Shown here: in pieces, positions 1-10,991 of the stretch
Layout of the letters: each line of letters begins with the position of its first letter
How positions within the stretch are numbered: the first letter of the stretch is position 1
Assembly: GCA_017654735.1 (NCBI GenBank)
Contig: JADPYG010000088.1
Location: forward strand, 1,302,001-1,366,000
Source of the DNA: Vishniacozyma victoriae
Lineage: Eukaryota; Basidiomycota; Tremellomycetes; Tremellales; Bulleribasidiaceae
Length of the DNA stretch: 64,000 nt
Direction of reading: 5' to 3'
Translations under genes and position numbers: made by a program
The notes under the pieces: generated by a model
Databases searched by the model: none
What the model was told of the DNA's origin: nothing
The model's input: only the letters and a program-made list of their open reading frames with translations

Positions 1-2
1 TT

Positions 3-71
3 ATGGTGGATGCGATTTTCGAGTATGTTGATAATTTAGCATCTAATGCCGTTTCTAATGCTCTTGCATGA
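3..71 (+). CDS. possible 3' end of a gene cut by the left edge
   Basis: The third forward frame is open from the window edge to a TGA at 69-71 and would encode about 22 C-terminal residues rich in Ala, Asn, Val and Asp (ending SNALA). The composition looks like an amphipathic helix. Nothing identifies a family and the open stretch is short, so this could be chance; if real, it is the tail of a gene starting to the left. Confidence 0.3.
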   Translation: MVDAIFEYVDNLASNAVSNALA

Positions 72-196
72 CGCCTTGCGTTATCCCATGAAGTTGACAT
101 TATAAGTGTATGTATATATATCTAGTACGCAGCATAGTTCGTCACTTGACAAGTCACTTGATCGTTATCTAAAGGGAGGATTAAATAAAGGAATGG

Positions 197-1238
197 GTGA
201 CAATGGATCAACCTTCCTTGTCTGTGAGTAGTGACTTGTATACTATGACAATGACGATCTTACGCTCACTACGCTATACACTTATAGCTACACTCCTCAC
301 ATCCCATCTGGTATTGGGGACAGCTTTGACAGCTATCTTGAATGCCCATGAGAGATCATGTTATTACGCGGACGTAGATGGAGTAGGCGAGAAGATAGGT
401 ACGTCCCCACCCTTGTCACTCGCCAGGCCTGAGTAGGGGAAGAGCTGATGGCAGGCTTCTACTTTGCCGTTCAATCAGGAGGTGATTTCGAAGTAGATTA
501 TACAGTCATGGATCCAGATGATAAAGTGCTATTAGAGGGTGTGAATGAGAGACAGGGGGATTATATCTTTACAGCCAACAAGGTAAGTTCTCGCGCCAGC
601 GGGTCAGCTATTCCAGGGTGGAGCAAAGTGTAGGGTGAAGAGAGGGTTGCTGATGTAAGATTGGAGAATACAGTTTCTGCTTCGAGAATGAAGCTTCCAT
701 TTCCGATAAATTATTAGATTTCGAGTAAGTCCCCCACTCTCACATATCTCCATTATATCGCTCCTCACATTGATCATCATTGATCATCATTAGAACACAA
801 TAAACTGACAGATTAGCATCATGGTAGAATCTGAACCACGTCGAATATTATCAGGAACCCAACAACCTCTTAAAGAACATACATCAGCTCTTGAGGAGAG
901 TACATATAAAATCAGCGGGTTGTTGAGTAGTATCACCAGGACTCAGAAATAGTATGTGTATTTTCCATATTCTTCGTGCTCTCTCTCCCTTTTTTGCTTT
1001 CATCCGATGTCCTTTCAAAGAAAACCAAGAGCTGATATCAGTTTCCATACTCGACATCATAGGAATTACTCTACCGTCTTATCTACCCAAAGTAGGATCT
1101 TCTGGTTTACAGTCTTGGAAGCTGTCGTCGTCGTTGGCATGTCCTTGTAAGCTTCCCATCGCTTGCAGAATAGTGAAGCTGACGGGTAGATTACAAATCT
1201 GGATTCTCAAGACTTTCTTCTCCAAGGGCGGAAGGTGA
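197..1238 (+). CDS. p24 family cargo receptor (emp24/gp25L/p24, gamma-like)
   Basis: Type I membrane protein of the early secretory pathway; p24 proteins help load cargo, including GPI-anchored proteins, into COPII vesicles and cycle between ER and Golgi. Six exons (197-398, 455-582, 660-724, 817-951, 1042-1146, 1190-1238) give 684 nt, 227 residues. Seen: a signal peptide around residues 22-45, a GOLD domain with the paired cysteines (HERSCYYADVD near the start of the mature protein and GEYSFCFEN), a short coiled segment, one membrane span (residues FWFTVLEAVVVVGMSL) and a cytosolic tail with an FF pair and a basic end (LKTFFSKGGR). The FF pair is the usual COPII-binding signal of the family. 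A start at the second Met (203) is equally possible. Closest subgroup seems p24-gamma (yeast Erp2/3/4), by resemblance only. Confidence 0.9.
771..790 (+). repeat. two perfect copies of TGATCATCAT
   Basis: A 10-bp unit occurs twice in tandem inside the third intron of the p24 gene, upstream of its 3' splice site. The unit contains the palindrome TGATCA. Probably neutral intron sequence. Confidence 0.8.
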
Positions 1239-1470
1239 GTCCCTCATGTCTTCGAGGCGAGTATAGCTGATAATACAGTCGGCGGTTCAAGGTCTAGAGT
1301 TGAGCAACTGGGGACAATTACGAACATGATGCATTACGCTTTACCGATCTGTACTCTACAAACAGTCTCCAGCTCTATAGCTGAGCCAGATCCACTGACG
1401 ATGTCTTTCACCGACGCGCGCTCGCTGATCCCAGATATCCCTAGTATGACAGCGCACTCGCGTGCGCGCG

Positions 1471-3140
1471 CTAGCGCTGGTGCAACCCCTTCCTCTCGGC
1501 CTCCATCCTAGCAGCCTCATGAATCACCACAGCCTCATCAACCCAAGGAAGATTGAACAAATCACTCCTCCTCAAATCCTCTTCACGAACACTACCGCCA
1601 TTCGTACCGATTGTACCGACTTGGTAACCTAGCATTTGATCCAGATCCCTAGCTTGGGCAGCTAACCAATTTTGGATAAACACCTGCGGGCTTGCACTAT
1701 TTATATCAGCTCTGTGTCTGCGACCGAGATGAGAAATGGGCATACGCGAACGATTCCAAGAAATCCCTCTTCTGCTTGAGTTCCCTTGCGAAATATGCCA
1801 ATTCCGCAACTTTCTCTTCCATCTGTACCACCTGACTCCCCTCTACCCCTTCGAACGAGCTGACGATTTGCGACATTTTAGACTTTTGAGGATCCTCCAT
1901 TTCAATTGGGATATCAAAACATTTCGAATGGAAGTTGTAATCCTGATCTACTCGTATTGTGTATGGGATAATGATTGGGTCGGGGTGACCTAGGAATCGA
2001 GTGACGATCTCGGGTAATTGATGGAATGGGATAGTATCTGATCCAGGGGGTGCGAGCTACTTGTCAGCCTCCTTTCCCTTTGAGTGTACTAAATAACCTT
2101 TTCGAGTCCGCCTGTTGGTCTCAAAATGGATCCATCATCTTTATCCTGTGATCCGGTGAATTTCACGAGTTTCCAGATGGAAGCCATGACTTCAGCCCTG
2201 GTCCCTTCCTTCATTCCAACCAGACTCGAAAGGGGTTCTAGGACCTTGAACCTCTGTGGGAAATGATCGATATGAAGGACTATACGGCATTCAACATTCT
2301 TGTCCCCTCTGCGTAAGATCTCGAATCCGTCTAGGTGATTTGTCAGGTTCTGGGGATGCCACTGTCTATCAGTCCCCGTGACTAGTGACTAAAGAGGTGA
2401 CGTACCTCGACGATATTTCCCTCTGGATAAGTTGGTGCTTCCCTATCCCCAAAATCGACAACAGCAGATTTGATGAATGAAGTGAATTTCCGTTTCACCT
2501 TGTCCAGTCTCGCGTTCCCAGACTAATATCAGTATCCAAACAATGAGAGACTCGCCGGCGCGTGGCTTACATCAATCAAACGCCCTTCTACCCTCAATAC
2601 CCAGCCAGGGATTCCTTTTCCTTGATTGATATCCACAGGTTTCTCTTCTGGTTTCACGCCTGTTTCCGCCTCTTGTGCTTCTGCAGCAGCCGCTTTCTCC
2701 TTGAGATCATGTTCTTTCTGCCATGATTGATCGTGTGCTGTGTTAGATAAGAAGACTCGCAATGTCCTTTTGACCTAGTCGTCAGTATACAGCTCAGTCA
2801 ATCTGTTTGATGGCGGAAGTAGCGTACCCTAACAGGACGACCCAGTGTATCATTAATCTCTGCTTTCTTCCTCAATAATGTCCAATCCAATTTCTGTTCC
2901 GCTTTAATCAGATCAACAAAAGCAGGCGAGTCGGGTACTAGAGTCTGAAGAACATGGGGGGGTGGCAGAGGGGGTTTAGCGTATTTACTAGTCATCAGCT
3001 TCCAGACATCATGATATTTTAATAACCCACGCTCTTCTGGTATCATCAGATTCTTGACGACGTTTTTGATCGTATGGTGCTTGACCTGGAGCAGGTGATG
3101 GATGTGGTAGATGTGATGGACCTGCTATTGGTGTTGACAT
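1471..3140 (-). CDS. SWI/SNF-RSC complex subunit with SWIB domain (BAF60/SMARCD, Rsc6/Snf12 type)
   Basis: Subunit of an ATP-dependent chromatin remodeller, expected in the nucleus. The N-terminus is proline-rich and leads into the family block QTLVPDSPAFVDLIKAEQKLD, the counterpart of the LVPESQAYMDLLAFERKLD-type segment in SMARCD proteins. A SWIB/MDM2-like domain follows in the middle (RFKVLEPLSSLVGMKEG, then RAEVMASIWKLVKFTG), and the C-terminal third is helical. Start chosen at MSTPIAG (3140): an intron with donor GTGGGT and branch GCTGATG joins this exon in frame to AKYAKPPLPPP, so the Met inside that intron (3046) is not the start. The last intron ends at TAAATAG just before ASPQVFIQ. 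It shares a 157-bp gap with the divergent RRP36 gene. Which of the fungal paralogues (SWI/SNF or RSC) it belongs to cannot be decided here. Confidence 0.85.
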
Positions 3141-3297
3141 TGTGTATACTAGAGAATAGAGTACATTGACAGTCGCGTTGATAGTCAACATAGGTTAATT
3201 CCTTATTTTCCGGTATTTATTTCAATTTATCCGATGACTGGAATTAAGTTGATCTGTCCTCCTATATGATAGTATAGACACTCAAATCGCAAGGGCA

Positions 3298-4714
3298 ATG
3301 GGCAGGAACGCAAAGGCAAGTAGCTCAAAGCTACCCACGAGACCATCCAAGGAGGGAAGGGCAATTCAAAAAGCCCCTGTACCTCGAGAACCCGAATCCG
3401 AAGCCGAATCAGCAGGTGACGACGAAGAAGTCGATGAGGATGATTTACTTGAAGAAGTGGAGGAAGAAGAGGGGATAGCGCAGTACGCGCCTGATGAGTG
3501 GGATGGGGAAGATGATGGAGCTAGTGGAAGTGAGAGTGGATCTGGAAGTGAGGAAGAAGACGCTTCAGCCGAAAGCGAGGATGATGGCAAGGAGGATCTG
3601 GTATGTCCCTTGTCACCCCTCATAGTTAAATATTGACAAATAGCGTAAACTACAAGAGAACCTTCGCTCCATGCCCCTCCAGACCTTGATGAAAGCTCAA
3701 CGCTCTCTCCAAACCCCACCCGAGGGGGACGCAGGACCAAGTTCAGTGAAGGCAAAACGATTAGCAGAAGCCAAGAAACAATTAGCAGAAATGCAGAGGC
3801 GTAAAGGGAAAGCTACTGCTATTGTGGATGATTTAGAAGATGAAGATGGATCGGAGGATGAGTTTGAAGATCTTCGTCGGTCCAAGGGCCGAGGTGGAGA
3901 TGGGGAGGGGAGAAAGGAGAAGGTAAAGAGGGATAATAAGCATGCGTAAGTTACCCTCCATGCCCATTATTGTATCCTGTGCTTATATCAGACCTACGGC
4001 AATAAGCTCCAAGAAACAGGTATCCAGGAACCGGGTAGTCGTAGAGGGTATGCCCAAGAATGTAAGTCCCCTTCGCCCTCTTGACCGAGTGTGCTAATCG
4101 GCAGGACCGCCGCGACCCTCGATTCGACACAATGTCCTCAACCGCAATAGACCCATCCAAACAATCACAATCATATTCCTTCCTCCCCAAAATCCTCAAA
4201 GACGACTTAGCAGCTCTCCGCACAGCAGTTCAACTCGCATCCAAAGCTGAGAAAACATGTCCACTCGCTCAGAAACCCGCTAGAGTAGCCGAGAGGGAGA
4301 TGTTGGAATTGGAATTAGGAAAACTGAGGACCAAGATTGAACGTGGAGAAAGGGAAGCTAAAGAGAGGGAAGTGATGGCTGGGCATAAGAAGGAGGAGAA
4401 TGCGAAAAGGAAGGAAGGAAAGGGGGCTTGGTATCTCAAAAAGAGTGAGTTGTTGACTTCGTCTCGAATGGGGACAATACTGACTGTCAGACGACCAGAA
4501 AGAGTTGCTGCTCAAAGCTCGATTCGAGCATCTCAACGAACAAGGTGGTCAGCGAGCTGTCAAGAAAGCAATCGAAAAGAAGAGGAAGAAGACTGCGAGC
4601 AAGGAGAAGAAGTCGAGGCCTTTTGCAAGGGGTCAAGGGGGACCGGGAGCTCCTGCTGGAGGAGGTGGTGGTGGTGGAGGGGGCGAGGGGTTCAAGAGAC
4701 GTCGTGTTGCTTGA
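3298..4714 (+). CDS. RRP36: rRNA processing protein RRP36
   Basis: Nucleolar factor of the 90S pre-ribosome needed for early cleavage of the 18S rRNA precursor. Five exons (3298-3600, 3644-3945, 3992-4061, 4105-4444, 4491-4714) give 412 residues. Seen: a long acidic N-terminal half (runs of Glu/Asp, residues about 30-100), then the family signature SKKQVSRNRVVV followed by RRDPRFD, a helical charged middle, and the typical C-terminal block YLKKNDQKELLLKARFEHL. The end is a lysine-rich stretch and a polyglycine run before KRRRVA, which looks like a nuclear localisation signal. It is longer than yeast RRP36, mainly from the acidic region. Its divergent neighbour is the BAF60-type gene. Confidence 0.92.
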
Positions 4715-5041
4715 TCTGCACTCTGATATTTGTTCTGCAGCCTCTTTGTTCATATGCACACTTGCACGCGTAACATGTCTGTACTGGTGTGGTGGTTTCC
4801 AAGTCGCGGCCCCGTCCACCGCCCGCGGGTCTGGAGCAAATTGATAGCTCTCAATGTGTCAGTAAATCTTTCCCGACTGGACCAGTCTAGCCTCCTATCA
4901 CCAGCAACAGCGACTCCACACTAAGCTGAGATAAGAACATAGATCCCTCGAACCGAAAGCATTCCGCTCCATCGTGCCGGCAGTGATACATGCAGTCCCA
5001 AACTACCACAAGCGAATCGGTCCATTTCTGTCCGTTTCCAC
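4715..5041. other. convergent intergenic region, no gene seen
   Basis: Space between the ends of RRP36 and RPL24. It should hold both 3' untranslated regions. The short open frames here have no family resemblance. Confidence 0.6.
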
Positions 5042-5981
5042 TTATCGTCCACCCTTTCCAGCTCCGGCACCAGCACCACCCTTCATGGCCTGCTTGGAGA
5101 CCTTGGGGGCAGTAGATCCACCCTGAGCCTTTGCGGTTGACTTCTTGGTCTCCTTGTCCCTCTTTTCAGTCTTGGCTTTGGTGATGGCGGCAGCTCGAGC
5201 GGCGGCTCGGACTTCAGGCTTGGCAGTTCGCTTGGCCATGATGGTGGCTAGATCGGCACCCTGGATTCCTCGCTGTATGTTAGTTGGTTCTATGTCGGGG
5301 AGAGGAGATGGCAGCGGAGTGGAACCATGGCGTGTTGACGATGGTGAGGCCAAGGTTGCACCTAGTGGTCCACCATCATCGCAATCCACCGTTCCAATTC
5401 CACCACCATTCCTCCAGCAGAATAACCCACCTGAACCTTAACGTTCTTCCTGCTCCTCTTCTTGGCGACCTCCTCAGTGATACCCTTCTTGTGCATCCTA
5501 TTGATTCAATCCGAGCGAGACGAGTACAAGTGCGAGTAGGTAAAAGGTAGAGAGATAGATGTCGATATCGAGAGAAAAGGCATAAGTCAGCTATAATCCT
5601 TTCCCCTTGATCCGAATAACGCACCTCCTGTAAACCTGAGTCCATGCGATCTTTCGGGGGTTCTTCCTCTGTAGGAAGAGGGATTCGGACTTGTGGTTGA
5701 CGAATCGGAAAGTCTGCGAGGTTAGTTCCCTTCTTGTTGATAAGTCTCCATTCTCGATCCTCGTCCTTCCCGTCGTCCTGGCTTTTCACATCCGTTACTA
5801 TCCTCCACTACATCCCACCATCCTCGAATAACCATCATTCCATATTCGTGTCCTCGATCCATGTCGACCTCAGACTCCGAGATGTTGGACCGAAACACAC
5901 CTTTGAGTCACCTCGGACATAGGTCCTTCCCTTGGAGGGGTAGATCCTGTATCCGGAAAAGTCACACCTTTCAACACGCAT
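5042..5981 (-). CDS. RPL24: 60S ribosomal protein L24 (eL24)
   Basis: Component of the large ribosomal subunit. Four coding exons. The first encodes [18 protein letters not shown] and ends at GDSK; the second [20 protein letters not shown]; the third [17 protein letters not shown]; the last a basic Ala/Lys-rich tail ending GAGKGGR. The first two blocks match the L24e zinc-finger-like fold, but only Cys6 of the four archaeal cysteines is present, as usual in fungal eL24. Total about 150 residues, normal for the family. The intron between exons 1 and 2 is long for this window (about 170 nt). A further intron appears to lie in the 5' untranslated region, ending directly at the start codon. Confidence 0.95.
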
Positions 5982-6033
5982 CTATACAGTCAGTCTCTCT
6001 GTCGTTGTCGTTATAGGTGTCGTTGCTACGTAC
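5982..6033 (-). other. predicted 5' UTR intron of RPL24
   Basis: Reading the minus strand, a consensus donor GTACGT begins at 6033. A branch-like CTGAC is followed by TGTATAG ending at 5982, immediately before the RPL24 ATG at 5981. The 52-nt length and motifs match the coding introns around it. Leader introns are common in fungal ribosomal protein genes. Confidence 0.6.
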
Positions 6034-6332
6034 ATTGGCTGAGTTTGTCGATTGATGGATAAGCTCAAGAGGGTCCTGGTCTACTTAGTAGGATTCAATC
6101 ACTCGCGCCGGTGAGAGTTGTAAAGTGCCACATCGAGTGAAATGAGTATTTCCGACAAGGGTATGAGTGGTCGGGGTTAAGGTAAAAGCTTATATCCGAC
6201 AGACGCGGCTGTGGTTCTGGATGTGCCTTGTTTTGCACTATGCATCATTCATGCTTGATGCTTCCATACTGTACAACAACGCTGATACAACTATGACAAT
6301 GATACTATGGACAAGACAATATCTCTCTCCAC
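6034..6332. other. intergenic region between RPL24 and the CCDC174-like gene
   Basis: Holds the RPL24 promoter and the 3' end of the CCDC174-like transcript, both reading left. I see no further gene. Confidence 0.5.
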
Positions 6333-7720
6333 TCAGTGGCCCAGCTCATTTTCAATACCCTTCAAGAAATCCTCAGCTTCCCTCCCGTTCCTATCCTCCT
6401 CCAATCTACTCAGTTCCACTTGTCTCTCCCGATCCAATCTCTCAACCTCCTCCCTACCCATCACTTGAATCCTCTTGGCTTGTATCAACTCTCTCCTAGC
6501 ATCCAATTTCCTCTTTCGATCTTCCATAGCTTTATTGAACCCTTTACTTGTTTCCTCTCGTGCTTTCATCGTCTTCTCGCGTTCTGAAGCCAATGCAGCC
6601 ATTTGTTCCGCACGTTTATCTTCATCTAGGGAGAATTGATATTGACCTGCTCCTTTCACTCGGACTTAGGGTTAGCCTTGGTCCGTGTAGAATGTCGGGT
6701 CATTCATGCCCGGGGACCACACTCACCCTCCTTGGTGGAATCGTAATGATGTGCTCGAGCTTCTTCTTCGGCTTCACGCCATTTCTTCCTCAAAGCATCC
6801 GCATCAGGTTCATAGACAGGAAAGAAGTTCTGGTCACCATCTACCATTAGCCCATCTTCAATCATACCGCGCTATGAACCTACGGATGACTTTCGAGTTC
6901 CTAGGAGTCCGTCAGCTTAATCTAATTGAGACATGGAAGAGAGGACGCACATAACCTCAGCATATGATGATTGATCCTGCGCCTCTGTAGCTGGTACTTT
7001 CTCATCTTTCCGGCGTTGAGCCTCGGATTCCCTAGCTTCGCGCTTTGTACCCGTTCTCGTTCGGCCTAGTTCATCTTCATATTCAATAATATCGTGGTCG
7101 TCTTCACGCCATTCCTGATATCAGTCCTGCTCCCAGATCTAAACATTCGGAAAGCTCACATTATCCCGTTTACCACTACCACTAGCAATCGCCCTGGCAG
7201 GTCGCGCAGATTCATCTTCGTCCGAACTATGTTCCGACCATTCGTCACTGTCCGATTTCCTGTCAAACTATCATTAGCCCTTTCCCTAGATTGTCAGTAA
7301 GGGATAGACATACATCAATAACAGATTCCATCCTCTCCTTTTCCGTCATTCCTGAGAAATCACCCCTCTTCAACGCCTCATATTTCCTAGCTTTCATCTC
7401 CATTATGTCCCTCCTCTGTTCCGCACTTGGTCCTTCGCCTTCATCTTGGAATACGCGTCTCTTCGAATCATGTCGAGCTTCTGCTGCTAGTCTCTTGACT
7501 AAACCTGGTGATGGTTTGGCGAAAGGATCTTTGACCTACTTGTCAGTTCCGCTTCAGCGTCCAATGGAGGTCAGGTCGGAATCACCTTTGTTAATGGTTT
7601 ATTACGTTGTCCCCGGACCGCTGATCTACCTTCTTTCTCAAATCGATCAACATGTTCCGCAGCTATAGCTTTCAGATCCAGTAGAGAACCTGAAGATATG
7701 GACGATTGTCCAGCTGGCAT
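6333..7720 (-). CDS. CCDC174-like coiled-coil nuclear protein (DUF4078)
   Basis: Relative of animal CCDC174, a protein linked to the exon-junction/spliceosome environment. Starts MPAGQSSISSGSLLDLKA at 7720. Several exons encode a charged, largely helical protein. Family features are the block EYEDELGRTRTGTKREARE (human: ELGRSRR-type) and, further on, a segment around GAGQYQFSLDEDKRAEQMAAL. That segment corresponds to the GYFAFSRDEEKR-type signature of DUF4078. The C-terminal 100 residues are a long charged coiled coil rich in Lys, Arg and Glu. It is divergent from the Rab4-type gene (207 bp between start codons). The function in fungi is not established, so the name is by domain only. Confidence 0.8.
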
Positions 7721-7927
7721 CGTTGAATCGTTATCGATAAGAAATGGGTAGTTGATAGAGGATCGTCATTACGCGCCTAGGCGGCGATGGCCGCTTGCGT
7801 CAAGTTAACCCCTTGTGACGCCTTGGCAACGATCCGTGCGGAGAGTGTAATACGAGTGTATCCAATCCAAGCATACTATACATAGCGAGATTGTCATTGA
7901 TACTCGTCAATGTTAGCCTGAGTAAGG

Positions 7928-9003
7928 ATGGACGAAGGAACAGAGTTATTGGATGTATATGGTCAGCTCCCCTTTCTGAGTCCGAAAGTAAATGAAGCTA
8001 AACCGTCAGACTACCTATTCAAGTTTATCGTCATAGGTCAGTCCCCGTGAGGACCTCTATATGTCGTGAAGCTAATGAGCAGGCGAGGCAGGAACAGGGA
8101 AATCATGTTTACTCTACCACTGCATCAATGAGGCTTGTATGTCAATCTCCAGATGGCATAGGTATGACGCGCTAATCCGCAGTCAAGGAGAATTCGGCAC
8201 ATACGATAGGAGTAGAATTCTCAAGTCGCACATTGCGAATAGGAGATCGTAATATTAAATTACAGGTGAGCTCGCTTTATCCCTTCGTAATGCCAAGTGA
8301 AAGCTGAAGTGTAGTTATGGGATACAGCAGGACAGGAGAGGTTTAGATCAGTGACTAGGTCTTACTACCGTGAGCGACTCCCGACCTTTATGAGATTGGG
8401 CTGATGAAATAGGAGGAGCAGCTGGTGCTATCCTAGTATACGACATTACTTCGTGAGTCTTCAGCTCAGAAGGAGGTGTGTGTAATAGCTGAACAAAAGG
8501 CGACAATCATTCGCGGACCTATCACGCTGGTTAACCGATTGTCGGGCCCTCGCTTCTCCACATCTGGTCACGGTCCTGGTCGGTAACAAGCTGGATAAAG
8601 AGGAAGATAGAGAGGTGGAATACCTAGAAGGATCCCGGTGGGCTCAGGAGAATGGTCAGTCATCCTTACTGCCCATCGCCCCCAGGCCTCTGGACAGACT
8701 TGGAAGAGCAAGAGCTGACATACAGGCCTACTATTCGTAGAAGTCTCGTCATTAACAGGAGAAAACGTCTCGACACCTTTCCTACTCTGCGCCCGTACTA
8801 TCCTTTCCTCCCTCGATAGTGGAGCTATAGATCCAGATCAACCTGGTACGGGTGTATCATACGGTGAGAGGCAATTGAGGGCAGTAGGTAGTGTAGGGAG
8901 ATTATCTAATTGGGGCGGGGGGACTAGTAAGAAAAGAAGGAGTAGAGCGGATAGTGTAAGTCTAAGAGAAATGGTAGGTGGTGGAGGAAGGTGTAGTTGT
9001 TAG
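7928..9003 (+). CDS. Rab4-type small GTPase
   Basis: Membrane-traffic GTPase; Rab4 relatives act in early endosome recycling. Built from seven exons, about 240 residues. Seen: P-loop GEAGTGKS, switch I with the effector Thr in SAHTIGVEF, switch II WDTAGQERF, guanine motifs GNKLD and ETSA-like VSSLTGE, and the Rab family sequence RSVTRSYYRGAAGAILVYD. The choice of Rab4 rests on SRWAQENG, on DPDQPGTGVSYG in the C-terminal part (Rab4 has ERMGSGIQYG there) and on the overall pattern. It ends CSC, a double-geranylgeranylation signal of CXC type. The C-terminal linker is basic and glycine-rich and somewhat longer than in animal Rab4. The Gln of the DTAGQ motif is present, so GTP hydrolysis should be normal. 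Confidence 0.9.
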
Positions 9004-9455
9004 GATTCCCCTTACATTCTGTTCTGTTCTGTTCTGGTCTGGTACTATTATAATGCGGCGTTTGTATCTGTATGTAATCCCCTAATGATGATATCCTAAA
9101 TACAAAGGAGACCGATTAAAGCCGTGTTGGAATTACTTAATTAGGAAAGATTCTAGTGTAGATCACCGGTTATCAAGGTTGACCGGTGTTTCCACCTTGT
9201 CTCAAGGTAGATCTAGTGAACGGTCAACGTATATTTGACTCGGGAGTGTATATACATATGCATTAACTGATTGACATAGCTCAACGTAGTCCCACTTAGC
9301 ACTTTAATCAGACGCTTTCATCGTCGTCTCACAGAACTCGAGCCCATTCAACGAATTTGGGATACACCCTCATAGTCTAACGCCGCTAGTCATCTACTCC
9401 AGTACAACCCGTCGCCAATTCGTCTTTACCATAGCCTATCAGGCAATCAACTATC
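9004..9455. other. intergenic region upstream of SFC1
   Basis: Holds the 3' end of the Rab4-type gene and the SFC1 promoter. No coding sequence seen. It contains the inverted repeat listed at 9164-9188 and a second copy of the GTTGACCG motif in opposite orientation near 9218. Confidence 0.5.
9164..9188. repeat. inverted repeat CACCGGT / ACCGGTG
   Basis: Perfect 7-bp arms separated by 11 bases, about 270 bp upstream of the SFC1 start codon. It may be a binding site for a dimeric regulator or a small hairpin; there is no direct evidence for either. Confidence 0.6.
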
Positions 9456-10922
9456 ATGTCAATCAAATCAGCACTCGATGGCAAACCAGCCAGACCAAAT
9501 CCTACGACCCCAGCGCCAAAGGAGAAGATTCCACTAAGTACCCACCTGATAGCAGGGGGTGTAGCAGGTCTAGCAGAGGCTCTAGCATGGTATGTCTTCT
9601 CACCCTTCATCTTTGCTCTGGGTTAGGGCTAATGATAGTCATCCGCTCGATACTATCAAAGTCAGAATGCAATTATCCCGTTCACGTAAAATGCGAGGAG
9701 TGAGTCGCCATACCCATCTCTACTCACAGGTGAATGATGGGACTGACGATAGCTCAAACCATTAGGATTTTTCGCAACGGGAAAACAAATCGCCGCTAGA
9801 GAGACACCTCTTGGGTTATATAAAGGTCTAGGAGCAGTTGTATCAGGAATCGTCCCAAAGATGGCAATCAGATTTGCGAGTTTTGAACGTACGCTCTCAC
9901 CCATTACCTTGGATGTTTTGCTGATTTGGTAGAATACAAGGAGTTGATGACAGGGACCGATGGGAAGATTAGTTCAGGAGGAACGTTCATCGGTATGTCC
10001 TTACTATTGATGGTCATAGAGATTGCGCTGATAAGATAGCGGGTTTGGGAGCAGGAGCAACAGAAGCTGTTTTGGTTGTCAGCCCTATGGAAGTGATCAA
10101 GATCAGGCTACAAGCTCAACAACGTATGTCACTCTTCTTTCTGTTCTTTCTTTCCTAGCGCTCTAATCGGATGGGCTGACGATCAGACTCTCTGGCGGAT
10201 CCACTAGACGTCCCCAGATATAGAAATGCTGCTCATGCTGCGTTCACGATCATTCGGGAGGAGGGATTATCGACACTATACAGAGGAGTGACATTAACGG
10301 CACTACGTCAAGCAACCAATCAAGGTCAGTCGACTCCTCCATCTTGCTCTCGCCCCAAGTCAAAAACCTCTCGCTTTGCTAGGGTACTAACGATCAGGTG
10401 TAAATTTCACCGCGTACCAACAATTTAAGAAATGGGCAATGGACGCTCAACCTGCATACGCCGAGTCGGGGAATCTGCCAAGTTGGCAAACTTTGATTAT
10501 GGGTTTGATCTCCGGTGCAATGGGTCCGTTCTCGAATGCTCCCATCGATACTATCAAAACGTGAGTGCCTGGGGCCCAGTGATCTTCTAGCCAGTCAATG
10601 AAAAGACGAACGGAGGATCGTTGAAGAAGAAGAAGAAGAAGCTGACAAGCAGACGTATCCAGAAAGCATCGAAATTAGAAGGAGAAACCGCATTCTCCCG
10701 TCTTGTGACAGTGACGACCGACCTGTTCAAGAATGAAGGTCCAGCAGCGTTATATAAGGGTATTACACCCCGTGTACTGAGGGTAGCGCCAGGTCAGGCT
10801 ATTGTCTTCACTGTAAGTCCTCTTTCCGATGAGGGTCACAAGCTGACGGGCAGGTCTATGAGAGAGTGAAGAAATGGATTGATCATACCAAAGAACAGTA
10901 TCACGATGGGTACGATCAATAA
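9456..10922 (+). CDS. SFC1: mitochondrial succinate/fumarate carrier
   Basis: Inner-membrane carrier that exchanges cytosolic succinate for matrix fumarate, needed for growth on two-carbon compounds in yeast. About 315 residues in three repeats of roughly 100. The three carrier signatures are visible: HPLDTIKVRMQ, SPMEVIKIRLQAQ and APIDTIKTRIQK. Subfamily features match yeast Sfc1 closely: YKGLGAV followed by GIVPKMAIRF, then TEAVLVV, RQATNQGVNFTAY, SGAMGPFSNAP and YKGITPRVLRVAPGQA. At least seven short introns interrupt it; the one ending before RIQKASK contains a GAA repeat just upstream of its branch site. The start Met at 9456 precedes a short proline-rich leader and the first span. The stop lies only 69 bp from the end of the convergent FHA gene. 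Confidence 0.92.
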
Positions 10923-10991
10923 TCATCGGAATGAGAAGCAACCATGATCAATAGCAGTTGTCCTAATGATGCAATGCACGTGCATGTTGAA

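Noticed and set aside
3009..3046. MIPEERG as the start of the BAF60-type protein
   Set aside because: It lies inside an intron (donor GTGGGT, branch GCTGATG, acceptor ACTAG) that joins the upstream MSTPIAG exon in frame to the conserved part.
3366..3755. Minus-strand Ser-rich frame opposite RRP36
   Set aside because: It is the complement of the acidic Glu/Asp codons of RRP36; poly-Ser frames opposite acidic regions are a known artefact.
5283..5899. Intronic C/D snoRNA in the long RPL24 introns
   Set aside because: ATGATGG-like C-box candidates exist, but no matching D box and no terminal stem were found.
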